64,000 nucleotides of DNA from NCBI GenBank assembly GCA_032207245.1, contig CM063502.1:117837429-117901428 (forward strand), in the 5' to 3' direction. Positions 1 through 13,500 of this stretch are shown here, piece by piece. Each line of letters begins with the position of its first letter. Positions within the stretch are counted from its first letter, which is position 1. The notes beneath the pieces are model-generated. The model was not told the origin of the DNA and did not search any database. It saw only the letters and a program-made list of their open reading frames with translations. The stretch comes from Pardosa pseudoannulata (Eukaryota; Arthropoda; Arachnida; Araneae; Lycosidae). A program made the position numbers and the translations under genes.

Positions 1-861
1 CAATGGATAAGGAATGGTTTACACTGTTACTGCAATGCATTAAAAAGCATCTGAAGATTGACAGCTGCAAATCATATTTGAATATCATCAGAATTGTTGA
101 GTAAAGTGTTTTCCATAATAATATGAACAGCCTCTATAATTCCATAACAAATATGGATAATCCATAAAATTTGCCATTTCTGAATTCATTTAACATTGTA
201 AATGAAATTGACAATGTTCTTTGGGAATGTCAGAAGAGTATCAAAATCATTTTTATATTTTATATCCCAAATTTGTAACGTAGCAAGTATTCTTATGAAT
301 TGTATTATTAATAATTGCTATATTTTTATTAGAATGAGAAAGAAGAATATAATTAAAGTATAATTTAATTTACAGTCAGTATTAGATTTTAATTTTATAA
401 ATTATAGAGATCAATCACTTCTAAATAAATCATTTAAAATTTTGAAGTAATTTTTTATGTTTCTAGAATTTTAAAAGCATGATACACATTTGTTCAATAA
501 AATCCTAAGATAAAAGGATTGAAGATTATTAAAAAGCCAGTTCATCAAATAATTTTAGATACGATTTTTTTTAAAAGCAATGAGGAGGTTATATAAAAAT
601 AAACAATTAATTTTACATAAATCCATTTTCTAAAAATTTTAATTCTTTGTTTTCAGCACAAAACATGAATTTTAAAATACAATTCATACTGTGTAGTCTT
701 ATTCACAAATGTTAAAATTTAGTTATTTTGTCATAAGATCAACATTCTAAAGCATTAAACTAATATCACATGCATTTACAGGATATAATTAGTAATATAA
801 TAAGCAAACAAATAATCAGATTGGATTTTCAAGATGTATATTTTTAGAAAGTTTTAAGTCA
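1..861. other. AT-rich stretch, nothing recognised
   Basis: Non-coding on both strands. Minus-strand AG acceptors near 75, 515 and 630 lead to immediate or unrelated reading frames, so none is a convincing last TAMM41 exon. Confidence 0.5.
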
Positions 862-957
862 TAATGCATAGATATGGCTGGTTGGTTGGGAGCACTACGG
901 TCAACTTTTTACAACAGGAGGGCTAATGAGACCGGGACCTACTAATGCATAGATATG
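862..957 (-). mobile_element. 5'-truncated SINE-A copy with perfect 15-bp target duplication
   Basis: The 66-bp core 877-942 matches the 3' half of the tRNA-derived SINE seen elsewhere in the window (gagcactacggtcaac, gggctaatgagaccggg). It is flanked by identical direct repeats, taatgcatagatatg, at 862-876 and 943-957. A long duplication plus 5' truncation is the mark of LINE-driven target-primed reverse transcription. Confidence 0.85.
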
Positions 958-1465
958 AGTACCTTAGTAAGCTATAGTGAACTCTAATAACTCCTTATCA
1001 TTATTATCATTAAATAATAGATATAAATTACCTTGCTCACCACATTTATTAAATATAAGTTACACCAAATCTCTAAGTGAAATATTGTACCTCTTTAAAT
1101 GTTTATATACCCCTCTATTTATGTTCCTTTCTTTGAGATATAGAAATCATATCTGATAAATGATTAGAATTAAATAAATCAACATATCATCCCAAAACAA
1201 CAAACTTAATGGTAAAGATTAAGTAACATGCAACTATTTAAGTTTAGTTTTTTTAATTAAAAGCAATGAAAGCAGCTGATGTTTAAAAAACAAAAATCTA
1301 ACTACTGTGTGATATGACAAAATTATCAAAATTGAAAAATGTTTTGATATTAGAACTGAACTACAAATAAATTAAAAAACATCATAACAAAATTTTATTT
1401 CACAAGAATATCTATAAAATTTACAAAAATTATACATGTTATTTACATAAAGGAACTGTGTTTAC
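958..1465. other. TAMM41 intron 7 or flank, AT-rich
   Basis: No coding exon or repeat family recognised. It lies just downstream (in gene orientation) of exon 7. Confidence 0.5.
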
Positions 1466-1528
1466 CTGCAGTAAGGATGCCCTTAGCACTCTGTGTAATG
1501 CTAGGCCACCATACTATATCTTGAATTG
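1466..1528 (-). CDS. TAMM41: TAMM41 coding exon 7 (last one found)
   Basis: 63 nt after TTTTTTTGCAG. The split codon restores alanine, followed by [20 protein letters not shown] and a split glycine before GTAAAC. This matches the family segment ending in GIFTAG. A further coding exon of roughly 10-30 residues is expected. No convincing in-phase candidate was seen in 1-1465, so it is probably outside the window. Confidence 0.88.
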
Positions 1529-4500
1529 CTGCAAAAAAAGAAAATAGATTACAAAACTGAAAATTATATTACAAAAAATGTAATGATTAAAGCTAATATG
1601 AACTTTTGAATGTATATTAACAAAAATGAGGTATGTCAAAATAGTATGGAAGTTTAATAGGTTTATAAGAGTTTTTTTTTTCATAATCTTATAACAATAT
1701 TAAATCTGGATTATGACACCATTTTAGTTTGTAATTTTGCCCTTTATACTTAAGAATGAAATTTATATTAAAAAAATTAGTTAAGATACAGTGAATCTAA
1801 ATCAGGGATGATAGTAATAACCTTTAGATGAGTGTGTAAAATTTCTCTAAAAATCTTTGAAATAAATAAAATGAATGTTAAATAGATTGTACATTATGCT
1901 GCAAAAGTTAATGGAAATGAACAACCCCAGTTAATTCTGATAACATGAAACTGCATAATATTTTAAATTAAGTTTTATTAAATTACATTGAAATCATATT
2001 TTTATATAAATTTCCTGATAAATGAAGTTACTTGTCATCTATTTAAAGAACAATTAATAGTTGGTATTTGGTTAAAATAATAATTTAAGATTTTAAAATA
2101 TCATATGTAAAAATAGTTTTTGGATATGAAAAATATGTTTAATTTTTTTTTGTATCAAATATCAAATGAACAACACTTTGTGAAAAGCTACAAAAAAGTT
2201 TTGAAAATTCTATAACCGTATTTTATCAATTAAATTTTTATATTCATATATTAAAATTTTTTTTTTATTTATTCTGGTTGATTAAATTTTCAATGTCAAT
2301 GTATTAAAAATATGAAAGATCTTGAGTTAAATTATTTCTGATATGATTATACAAACTTTATGGTCAATAACTTATACCGGTAGACAAAATTTGAGGATGG
2401 ATGTAATTTTTAATGATTATAGCTAAAAACAGGATGAGGAAATTTGAATGAATGTAGGCTGTATTGTTTTGCAAAACTTACGAAAATTATATATTTATGC
2501 ACATATAAGTCATATAACAGCAGAGAAAATAGATTTCAAGCAAATCATAACAAAATTCTTTACACTTCTAAGAGTACCAACTCTTAAGTATGCAACATGA
2601 ATTTTTTCATGTTTAAACTGATAATCCTGAAAATCAACCCTACAGTACTAGATAAAATGCTTTTGAGACTTCTTTGTGGATATAGAAAGTGTTGATGACA
2701 GTGGGACAAAATGACTTTTAGATACATTCAAATAAAATATCTTTTAGGTACATATAATCAATCCTTCATGGTAGAATCTGAGTTTTGTAGGCTGACTGGT
2801 TTTCAAAGGATTTCTAAAATGTTACCAAATTCTATTTTGAATACCACTTGGAGTAATATAAAGGTATAATACTGCAAACTGATGTAATATCTTGCAAAAA
2901 AGAAACAGAAGTAGAGAAAATAATACATTAACTTCAGCACAGTATAATACTGAATAACTTTTAATTTTTAAATGAAAGAGAAAAACTTCACACCATTACT
3001 TCCAGAAGCTTATGCTGAACCTATTCACCATTTACACAACTAAAAAGTGTGGAACAGTGTTAAAAATACTTTTTAAAATATTCTTACATATAGGAGCTAA
3101 TATGTACTAAAAATTCAAGAGAAATAAACAGTCTGGAAAATAAAATTTCACAATTCTTCAGAATTTTCAACTATATCAATCAACTACTATTAGAGAATAT
3201 AATACATTTCTATGATATATATTTACTAAAATACAGTTAATATTAAAATGCACACTGTAGTTGACTTTTCTGAATAAATGTAATAATTTAATGAAAAGGA
3301 TAACAGAATTTGGCAATGACAGTAAAAAATTTTACATTCCCACTAACCATGGATTTAGGCTTCTTGTTTGTGTGAGTGTATACCTAAATAATTAAAAAAA
3401 ATTCTTCTAACTGGTTGCATATGTCCCCAACAGATACTATTTTGCAATCTAGTATCATGTCATTCTTGATTCTGTGCAAAAGTACCACAAATGGGACTTT
3501 TTATTCTTGGTAATGAATCATAATAGTATTCTGAGTTAAGGGACTGTATTGTATAATACATTACATGCAATATTGCGCATCAACACAGACATTCTCATTT
3601 TTGTGTAATTACTTTTCACATTTTTGTATAAGATTTTGAAGAACAGGGAAAGTCAACACTTAAAATAAATATAGAAAATTTAAACACCAGTATTTTTTAA
3701 CATTAAATCAAGCAAAATTAATGTTAGTTACACACACTTTTGTAATATACTAAATACTACACCCTCCATATCCTCAAACTAATAGAGATTTCCTTAAATT
3801 TTAACTTTTACCATTATTAATTCAGTGTTTGCACCAATTTTTAAATTCCATAGCAACACAACTTCTATATAATTGAAACTATTAAACTACATGCCTTACA
3901 TATCTAAAAGTTCTGTTTTTTTTATTATTTTCTTATAAAATCTGTCCAAATCTGCTGGTGGAGAGTTTTAAGTACTTTTATTTCCTATAATAAACTTAAG
4001 TTTCTTGTTCTGTCAGCATTTGTGCCTCTTTCCTTTCCTTACACTTAGGTTCAAGTAGCACTTTCCTTGTCTTATAATTAGGTCCAAGTAGTCTATTAAA
4101 CATAATTTTTATGCCATATGCATAAGGCCATAGTAGTTTTCTTTTCTTTATAACCTTGATTTATGTAGCATGTACAAATTCTATCCCACCTACAGAAATT
4201 GTCAACAGACTCCACTTACTCTGGTTAATTAATCTGGACCACATCTATAACTGCTAATCCATTATAGCCTCTCTCTTTCAACTTGGTTCATCACCAAACG
4301 AAATCTTCCCCAGTCATCAGGCACCAGAATGTGTGATCAAGACTTTTGGAAACATTTAGCACATGTAGACAAGACAATGACAATAACATGTATATACTGT
4401 GTTCTTCATGATGATTTAATAAATAGTTAAAAAAAAATATAGTTAGATATATGACTGCTTGATATATTTCTAGCTCCTGAGTACAGTTATAACCAAGTAA

Positions 4501-7500
4501 ATATGGGCTCTTTCTCTTAAAAATATTCCTGGCATGCAATTTAAAATTACAGATGTATGTCTGTATAAATATATATGCACACACATTATAGGAGATGAAC
4601 GAAATAATGTCAACACTAATGAAACAACAATACTCAAGAGAAACCTATCCTACATTCATGTCTCCTAGTATAGAAAAATGCCAAAGAATGTAGAAACATC
4701 AACAAGGTACAGTATAATGAGGTTCCTCTTTCAGGAGGTTGAGCAAGGAGCCAATTACTTTCCTGAGATAACAGAAACTGGAAATCTAGAAAATTCTATT
4801 GTTTGTGGAATTGATGTAGTGTCTTGCAAGACCCTGACTAATGTTATTTAGCCTGGAGAACTTGCAACCTACGATAAACCATAAGAAAGCTGAAAAGATC
4901 CTCTGTTACAGATGAAGTCATTCACTAAACCTAATGAAATCCTAAAAATAGGATTGAGGAATGTCAGAACCATGTACCAGAATGAGAAAACAAAGTAAGT
5001 TCTAAATGAATGGAAGAATACTGGCCTGATATTCTAAGATTGTCAGAAGTTAGATGGAGACATTTTAGAAAATTGAAGACACTTGATGGCAAAACAATCT
5101 TGTACTCTGGACCTGAATTAGTACATGCAGGAGTTACATTCATTTTGAGTGAGAATGCCAATGGAATGTTTGATAAATTGGGAACCAATTAATAAACAAA
5201 TCATTAGGGCCTGTTTTTAGTAAATTATTCAGGTATATGTATCAACAAATGAGGCAGACAAAGACGATAAATACCTTTTTATGAGCAGTTACAAAAAACA
5301 AAATATGAAGCCATATAAAAGTGCTGATTGGTGATCTAAATGCAAAATTAGGCAAGAAAACATATGAAGATGAGTGTTCTATAGGTAGTGAAGTACTTGG
5401 TACAAGAAATGAAAATGGAGAAAGATATGTCAATTTGTAATATAAATAATTTAGAAATTAGAGGAAATTTGTTTAAAGCTCAAAGACTTTCATAAAATAA
5501 CTTGCATTTTATCACATGGCCTTCTAAAAATGAAATTAACCATGCTGCCATAAATGACAAATTTATAAGATCAATGATGTTAGAAGAGAAGTACATGTTG
5601 GTTCAGACCATTGCCTTCTAGCAATGTCATTGAAATTAAAACTTAATAAAACACAAATTAAAAAGAAAAATAGAGATTAATCAGATATGATTTGGCTAAA
5701 CTTAAAGCAAAAGAGATTAAGAACAAAATTTACCACAGAATAGAGAAATAAATTTGCAGCAATGAATGATGTAGAACAGGGGTAGGCAACGCGGCGCCAT
5801 GGCGCCCCTGATCGATTTTTAATGCGCCCTCGCTGGACTAATGTAAATGTATGATAACCAGAACGATTTACTTACTCTTGTCAAACGGCGATATACAGCA
5901 AGTAGTCAGTTGAGTTTAGGATTGTGCATAGATTAGCAGTTTGCTAACCTTGAGCGTATCTAATAACACTCACGTATTTTTTGTAAGTGTGTGATCATAT
6001 TTCGAATAGACCACGCGTAGACTGTGCATTTAAAACTACCAAGTAATCCGAAATAATTCTTTTCTTTCAAAACCCTTCATGGATAAATGTAAAAGAAAAA
6101 GAACATATTATTTTAACGATGAATGGGAACATCTATATTGTTACGTTGATTACAAAGGGAAGTGTGTTTATTGTGTAATAATAGTGTTGAGATTCCCAAG
6201 AAAAGTAATACTGAACGACATTTTAAGACCGTTCATATCAATTTTGCTAGTGACTATACAATGAACTCTGAAATTAGAAGAGAAAAAAATTATTTCTTTA
6301 AAATCTTCAATAACTAACCAGCAAAGTTTTTTACTAAACCACTGCAACAACATAAAGCAGCAACGATCGCGTCATATAAAATATCGCATTTGCTAGCTAA
6401 GAATAAAAAACCATTTACAGATGGAGAATTGGTGAAAGAAGCCAAGTTAGAAGCTGCTGATTCACTTTTTGAAGAATTAAAAAAAAAAAGTTTCAGCTAT
6501 AAACACGTTGCAATTATCAGCACGAACTGTTACTAGAAGAATTGAAGTAATTGTGGAGAATTTGGTGGCAGAATTAGCAAATGATATGGAAAATTGTATT
6601 TTCTTTTCGCTACAGATGGATGAATCGACAGACTTGACAAATTTATCACAATTAGCAATTTGCGTGAAGATGGTATTTTCTGATTTTACAACAGAAGAAG
6701 AATTCCTTAAAGTTCTGGCATTAAAGGGAAGCACCAGAAAAGAAGATATCTTTTCTACTTTTAAAAAGTATATAACTGATGTAAAATTACCTGTACAAAA
6801 GTTATCGTCAATTACAACAGACGGGGCACCAGCAATGACTGGTAAGAAAAAAGGATTTATTGCCTTATGTAGACAGGATTCCTTATTCCCTAAATTTATT
6901 TCTTATCATTGCCTCATACATCAGGAAATGTTATGCTAAAAAACAATCGGTTTTTCACACGTATTTACGATAATAACAAAAATTATTAATTCCATTAGAT
7001 CGGAAGCTATGCAACACAGATTGTTTAATCTACTTTTAGAAGATGAGGACGTTCAGTTCACAGATCTTGTTTTACATACTGAAGTGAGGTGGCTGAGCAG
7101 AGGTAAAATACTTGAGCGGTTTATCATGCTTTTGTCACAAATAAAGGAATTTATTGCATCAAGAGGCGAATTTTACGAGCAATTAGAAAATAAGGATTGG
7201 CTAGTCGACCTCGGATTTCTGACAGATATAACGCAAAGTTGAATGAATTAAATATAAAAATACAAGTGAAAAATCAGCATATCGCTGACATGATTAGTGC
7301 AGTAAATGCATTCAAATGCAAGTTGGTGTTGTTGAAATCCCATCCATTGAAAAAATCATTATCATATTTCCCAAATATAAAATATACTGTTGAGAGTTTA
7401 AATTTGAATAATGGAAATTTTACTGCTACATCATATTTAAAAATTATAGATAAGCTAATAGAAGAGTTTTCTTATAGATTTGAAGATTTTGCAGCATTAG

Positions 7501-10500
7501 AACCCGTTCTAAGATTTTTCATAAATCTATTCAATGTTACTGAAGATGATGTCCTTGAAATAGTTTCAGTGTATTTCGAGCTTCATAATATCGAAGACCT
7601 AGAATTAGAAATAATAAACTTGCAAAGTGATATTATTTTAAAAGCGCATAGTAATGATAAAATGTTTTGGAACTTAGTCGATGAAAATAAGTATCCTATT
7701 TTAAGGAAAAGTGTACTAAAAATTTATTCATATTGTGCAACAACATACAATTGCGAGTCTTTGTTCTCAAATATGAAATATTTGAAATCAAAATACCGAA
7801 CAAAGCTTAATGACTCACATTTAGATAATTGTTTAAGGACCGGGAACTCTAAATATATCCCCAATTATAAGAAATTAGCTGAAAATATGGACACCCAAGT
7901 TTCACACTGAATTATATGTATTATTATGTATGACACCAACAAAATAAAGTTATAAAAAATCTGTTTTTTTAATGCCTATTTATACCTGTTGATTATCTGT
8001 AAAATATGAGCCCTCGGTGATTTTCAAATTTTGTATTGCGCCCTTAAGGACAAACAGGTTGCCGACTCCTGATGTAGAAGATACATGGAATGAATTTGTA
8101 AACACATATGAAAAAAAAAACCTGGCTTAGATGTTATCAGAAAAAGAGAAAGTTAAAGCAAACAGTGGATAAGTGGTGAAATTTAAAATAATCAAGCAAA
8201 GGAGAAAAATAAAACTTCAAAGAGACAGCACCAATTCTGAAAGATTATTTAAAATTTACAAACAAAAGTACTCAGAATTAGACAGAATAGTAAAAAATTA
8301 TCTGTTATAAATGATGAAAGAAATTACTTCTCTATACTTTCAGGGGAAGCTAGAACATTAGCAAATGAGAAATTGAAACACTTTATCAGATTTTGAGACA
8401 AATTAAGAGTGTAAAAAACACTGCACTACAACCCATTAAAAACAAGAGAGAAGCAATTCTTACAAATAAGATTGATATTGAAATTAGGTAGATTGAATAT
8501 TTTAATAAGACTTTAAATATACAAGTTGATCCTGAGGATGGGGAACAAATGGATTGAACATCTGATGTCCATCAAACCCTAAGCATTTCTCCAGAAGAAA
8601 TCTTACTGGTAGAGATTAGAGTAATTCTAAGAGCTAGAAAAAACTGAAAAAGTTTGGGGAATAGATAACACTGCCTTTGAGATATTAATGACAGATGAGA
8701 ATAGAGTGTTGCACTACTTACATAATATATATAATATAATATGGAAAATTGCCCAAATTCCAAAGCAGTAAAAAGAAGATGTTAATTTTTTTTAAAAAAA
8801 GGAGATAAATATCAATGGGAAAATTGGAAAGGAATAAATTTATTGCTAACAGCATCTAAAATATTTGGAAGGAATTTAGTTAATAGAATGAAAGATCAAA
8901 TTAAAAACCTTGTCACAACAGCAAGAAGGTTTCAGAGAGAGCAGTAGTACAATACAGCATATTTTTACTCTCAAGACTATCATTGAACAGTCTCTAGAAT
9001 ACAATGCTACACTACATTTAAACTTCACAGATTTCAATAAAGCATTCGACTATCAATAGAAATAAATTGTGGCAAATTTTAAAATTTATAGGATTCCACA
9101 AAATATTACAAATATAATAAGAGAATTGTACAAAAATAGCAAAACATGCATTAGAGTTTAAAAAAAAAAAATCAACAGATTTCTTTTTGGTAAAGAGTGA
9201 AGTGTGGTGGGGGTAAGTTATGTCTGGCCTTCTTTTTAATATTATTATTGATTGAAACATGAAAGAAACTTTAAAAAATCAATGAATGGAAATAAGATGG
9301 AAATTTATATCTCTGTTGAAAGACCTTGATTTTGAAGATGATATTATTTTAATATCATCTAAATTGAGAGACTTATAGAATAAAACAGATCTTTTTTCTG
9401 AAAATGCTAAATTGGTGGGATTAAGAATAAACCCAAACAAAACAGAAGTTCTTAGAATAAATGAAAAATCTGTAGTACTTATCAAGGTGGTAAATAATGT
9501 AATTAAAGATGTTGACATAGACTCATACCTAGGAGCAACAATGAGCAAAAATGGTGGCACTGATTAGGATATCAATCTTTGAATTGCAAAGGCCTAAAAT
9601 TGTTTTATGAGACTTAACAAATTATGATGAGCAGCTAATACATCAGTAAAAATTAAAGTAAATTTGAACAATTTACTGGTTCTTTCAATTCTTCGGTATG
9701 ACTCAGAAACTTGGAAAATTAAGTAAAGCACAATGCACAAAATTAAATGTTTTTCAAAATAAATGCCAGAGAAACATCCTTAAAATTTTCTGACTTTTAA
9801 ACAGGGCTAGGTGTAATGAAATAGAAAAAGAAATTAAATACAGATGATGAAAATTAAAAGGGCACATTTTGAGAATGAGTGATAACAGCATATTAAGAAT
9901 TGCATTGACATGGGCCTTTAGGTATAAGGGATAAGAGTGGGAACCCACATCTCACCTGGTGGCACATGGTGGAAGAATAAAGGGATAAGGCTAGATGGAT
10001 GGGCTGCAGTGAAGCAAGATTAGCTACATTGGACCAAAGGCTGTAGAGAGATCTAGATGAAATGCCTTATGTACCTTGTGGCACAAAAAGAACTGATGAT
10101 TATAATGAAGCATGAAGGCACTGTGTCTATTTATATTGTTAGAGTTATCCAAGACTGACAAGGTAAACACAATGAACAACAATATCTTACATAATGCTCT
10201 GAATTATCTAACATGAATATAGTTGAATTTTACTGAGATATTGTACTATTAGTGATTTGTGCACTAAGACTTTACTTCTAATGAAATTTTCTAAATTAGT
10301 AAATTATTTGTAGGAGAGACTACATATCCCTATGACTTATATTTATCTAACTTATATACAAGGTGTACTATAAAATTAATGTCATCAGTCCAACAATAAA
10401 GATTTTGTCTTATTTCACAGATGTTCACATAGTTTTATCTAGCCTATGTATATGTAACCCATGTAATCTGTCCTTTTATATGTAATACAGATTGCATGCT

Positions 10501-13500
10501 CAAATGCATGTGTACGACATGTGTTTGGGCAATGCTCAGTGCTACAGTTAGTAATTGAAAAATATCAAAATAAGTACAAATATGAAGCATACTAATTACC
10601 TTTTTCAACAATTAAACTGCATTCTGTATCATGTGCAAGGGCTTGAAGAACATCCTCCATATCTCGGTATTTTCCATCTCGACTCCATCGTACCAAAATA
10701 TTATGTTGAACTTTCTTTGGAAGAAGATTTAGGTGATGCAAGATAGTTTCTGAGCTGCAGTCTTGCTATGGAAGAAAATATAGTTCAGTTTAAATTTCAT
10801 TAACAATACAAAATTAATATTGTGATATGATAAGAATGATATATGATGAGATTTATGATTATATGCAATTTATTCACTGTGATAAATATTATATAAATTT
10901 ACAGTAAAAAAAACTACAAATTAAGCATTTTTTACTTTTTTTCAGGCCAAGATAATCGTTGATCTTGAATACTTCAAGATAAATTATCTTAATTTTGAAC
11001 ATTATGTCATTTAATTACAAAAAATAATTATTTTTGACATATTACATGCAATTGCATATGAGTAAAACCAAAGTATTTAATACATTACTTCAACAACACC
11101 CTGACTTTGTTTCCAGTGAAGAAGGGGCATCAACTTTAAATGTTCATCATATAATTTTCTAAAATGTGCCATTTGATTTTTAACTATATTTTCAATTTTC
11201 TTTTTATCTTCACCAAAATACATTCTGAAATCTCCTAGAAAAATAATACAATTATTCATTTAAAATTTCTATAGATTTTTCTAAATAATATTGTATAAAA
11301 CAAAATAAGTTATTCAAATATAAATTATGTGTAAACATATATAATCTGAGAAATTTAATTATATATAAATTATTTACAGTACAGGAAAATACAAACATTT
11401 GTAACAAATTCAACAGTAACAATTTAAATGTAAATTTAACTATAGATACAATGTCATCCAAAAGCACTCTTAAATTTTCATAAAAGTAATGGTAAAATGT
11501 AATGTTTAATATGTTATGTAAAATTTTTTTTGTACTCTGTCCTACATCTAACATATCATTACTTTAAAATAAAAATATAAAATATTTAGCAACTACTGAA
11601 TACTTTGGACTAATGTGGTTTGCTATAAAAAAAGCTATACAAATAAATAAAAAAAATATTTTAAATTTCATAGTGCAATTAAGCATTAAAACATAAAACT
11701 GCAGAATATTAGCTTCTTGTTACATAATATAGTCATTATTGCCAAAAATAAAAAATCCTTTAAAGTTCAATGTATAGAGCTGAAGTTAGAGTATTGTGCT
11801 TCCATTTCGCAGTCTTAAGTTTCATTCCAGAGTAAGGTTTGGATATATTTTTGTTGTTTTTCATAGAGAGTAAAGTTGGTTACCTATATGGTACTCAAAA
11901 CAGTAGACTTTAATAGTAAAATGTTAACAAAATCTGAGACATTGTAGCAACCAATATCAAATAACGGTAAGTGCTTTGACATTGGAAAAATAATGTTTAC
12001 AGTAATGATTAAAATTTTTTTGAAAAGGCATCATGTTTGCTTAAAATTTATTACATTTTTATATGATGGAACAAAAATGAAAATACATCTTTTAATGAAA
12101 TCAGTATGATTAAAAGCATGATATTCAAAAGAACATAAAAATCTATATACCACTGTATGACAATCCAGCTATTTTTAGGAAAAGTTGTTCTTCTGAAAAT
12201 GTTTCAGGTAAGCAGAGAAGAGAAGCATGTAAGGCACTTTGAAAATTTGTATTAATAGCTCTAGCTAAATCACTTCTGTCGGGTTTATGAATACTTGCAA
12301 CCTGTATGATCAGAAATAGTAGAAATCAATATTAAACAGTTTAAAAATCTTAGGTTTAAAATTGTTCACATTTAAAAAATGATCTGAAATAAATGTTATT
12401 GTTAATGATTTAAAATTTAGAATGGCACCAATTACTGGTGCCATTTTTTGCAAAAAATCAGTTGGTTGACTTTTAGTGGCACAAACAATTATAATTAATA
12501 TCTTTATACATTTATTATGTATAATAAATTATATAAGCTAATTTTTTCAACTAATTTAATTTTAGAAAAAACATAAAATTTATTTCAAACTGAATATTTA
12601 TCAAAAAGAGCAATGAGATATTACTTACTGATTAATTAGTACTGATTTTGATCATACTTATTGGAATTTCAATTATGTTAGTTTATTTTTGTTTTTAGTC
12701 CTTTACTTTCAAAAACACTCACAAGTTAGTACTGGTATAAATATACAATCAATATACAATGATCCAGCAATTATGCTTAATCTTGATCTATATAAAAAAT
12801 AAAAGTAGACTGATTTTTTAAATAAATGAAATATATATTCCAGAAAAATACAGTTGGATATGGTTATTTAGAAGTTTACAATATTTATTTATTAAATATT
12901 CATGATCTTAAATTTTACTATTCCTCAAAAAGTATAGAGCAATGTTGAATAATTATTTCAGTTAGTAGATCAAATATTAAATAAATAAAATTACATTGCA
13001 CCTAAGAATAAGTATTAATTTTTAATTGTTACTGATATAATTTCCATTTTTAATCTTCCTTTTACTCTAACTGAATTTCTACATTAAACTTATAATTTAT
13101 ATTATTTATATCTATATTTACATTTTTATCACAATTTTAAATTAAACTAAAAATATCTTTTTTAGGGAGCACATAAAATTATATGAGTATATTATTATAT
13201 GCCTGTATTGTACTTAGTATGAAATAATTTTTAAAAGATGTTTTCAACAAAACTACAGAAGCATATTAATATACCTTTAAATTATCTGTTATATAAATGA
13301 GTTACATAAATTTTTGCTGAAATTAATATACATTTTTCAATTTTCACAAATTCTTTAAGTGAAAAATCTATTGTCTCCTTTTTGAAATTTTTGATTTCAA
13401 TTTCATACTTCCCAAACCCATAAAAATTCTTGGTCTATCTGGAAAGTCAGTAAATTAAATTTAAAATCATAAAATTTAAGCTCAATCCATAAAAGTTGGC

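Noticed and set aside
36..76. Possible last TAMM41 exon (acceptor at about 75, short frame ending in a stop)
   Set aside because: The phase fits, but the 12-residue peptide (AVNLQMLFNALQ) does not resemble the basic C-terminus of the family. Left unassigned.
6168..6734. Minus-strand frames of 61 and 85 codons
   Set aside because: Shadows of the hAT transposase on the other strand.
9018..9560. Minus-strand frames of 80 and 93 codons
   Set aside because: They are antisense to the LINE reverse transcriptase and show no family features.
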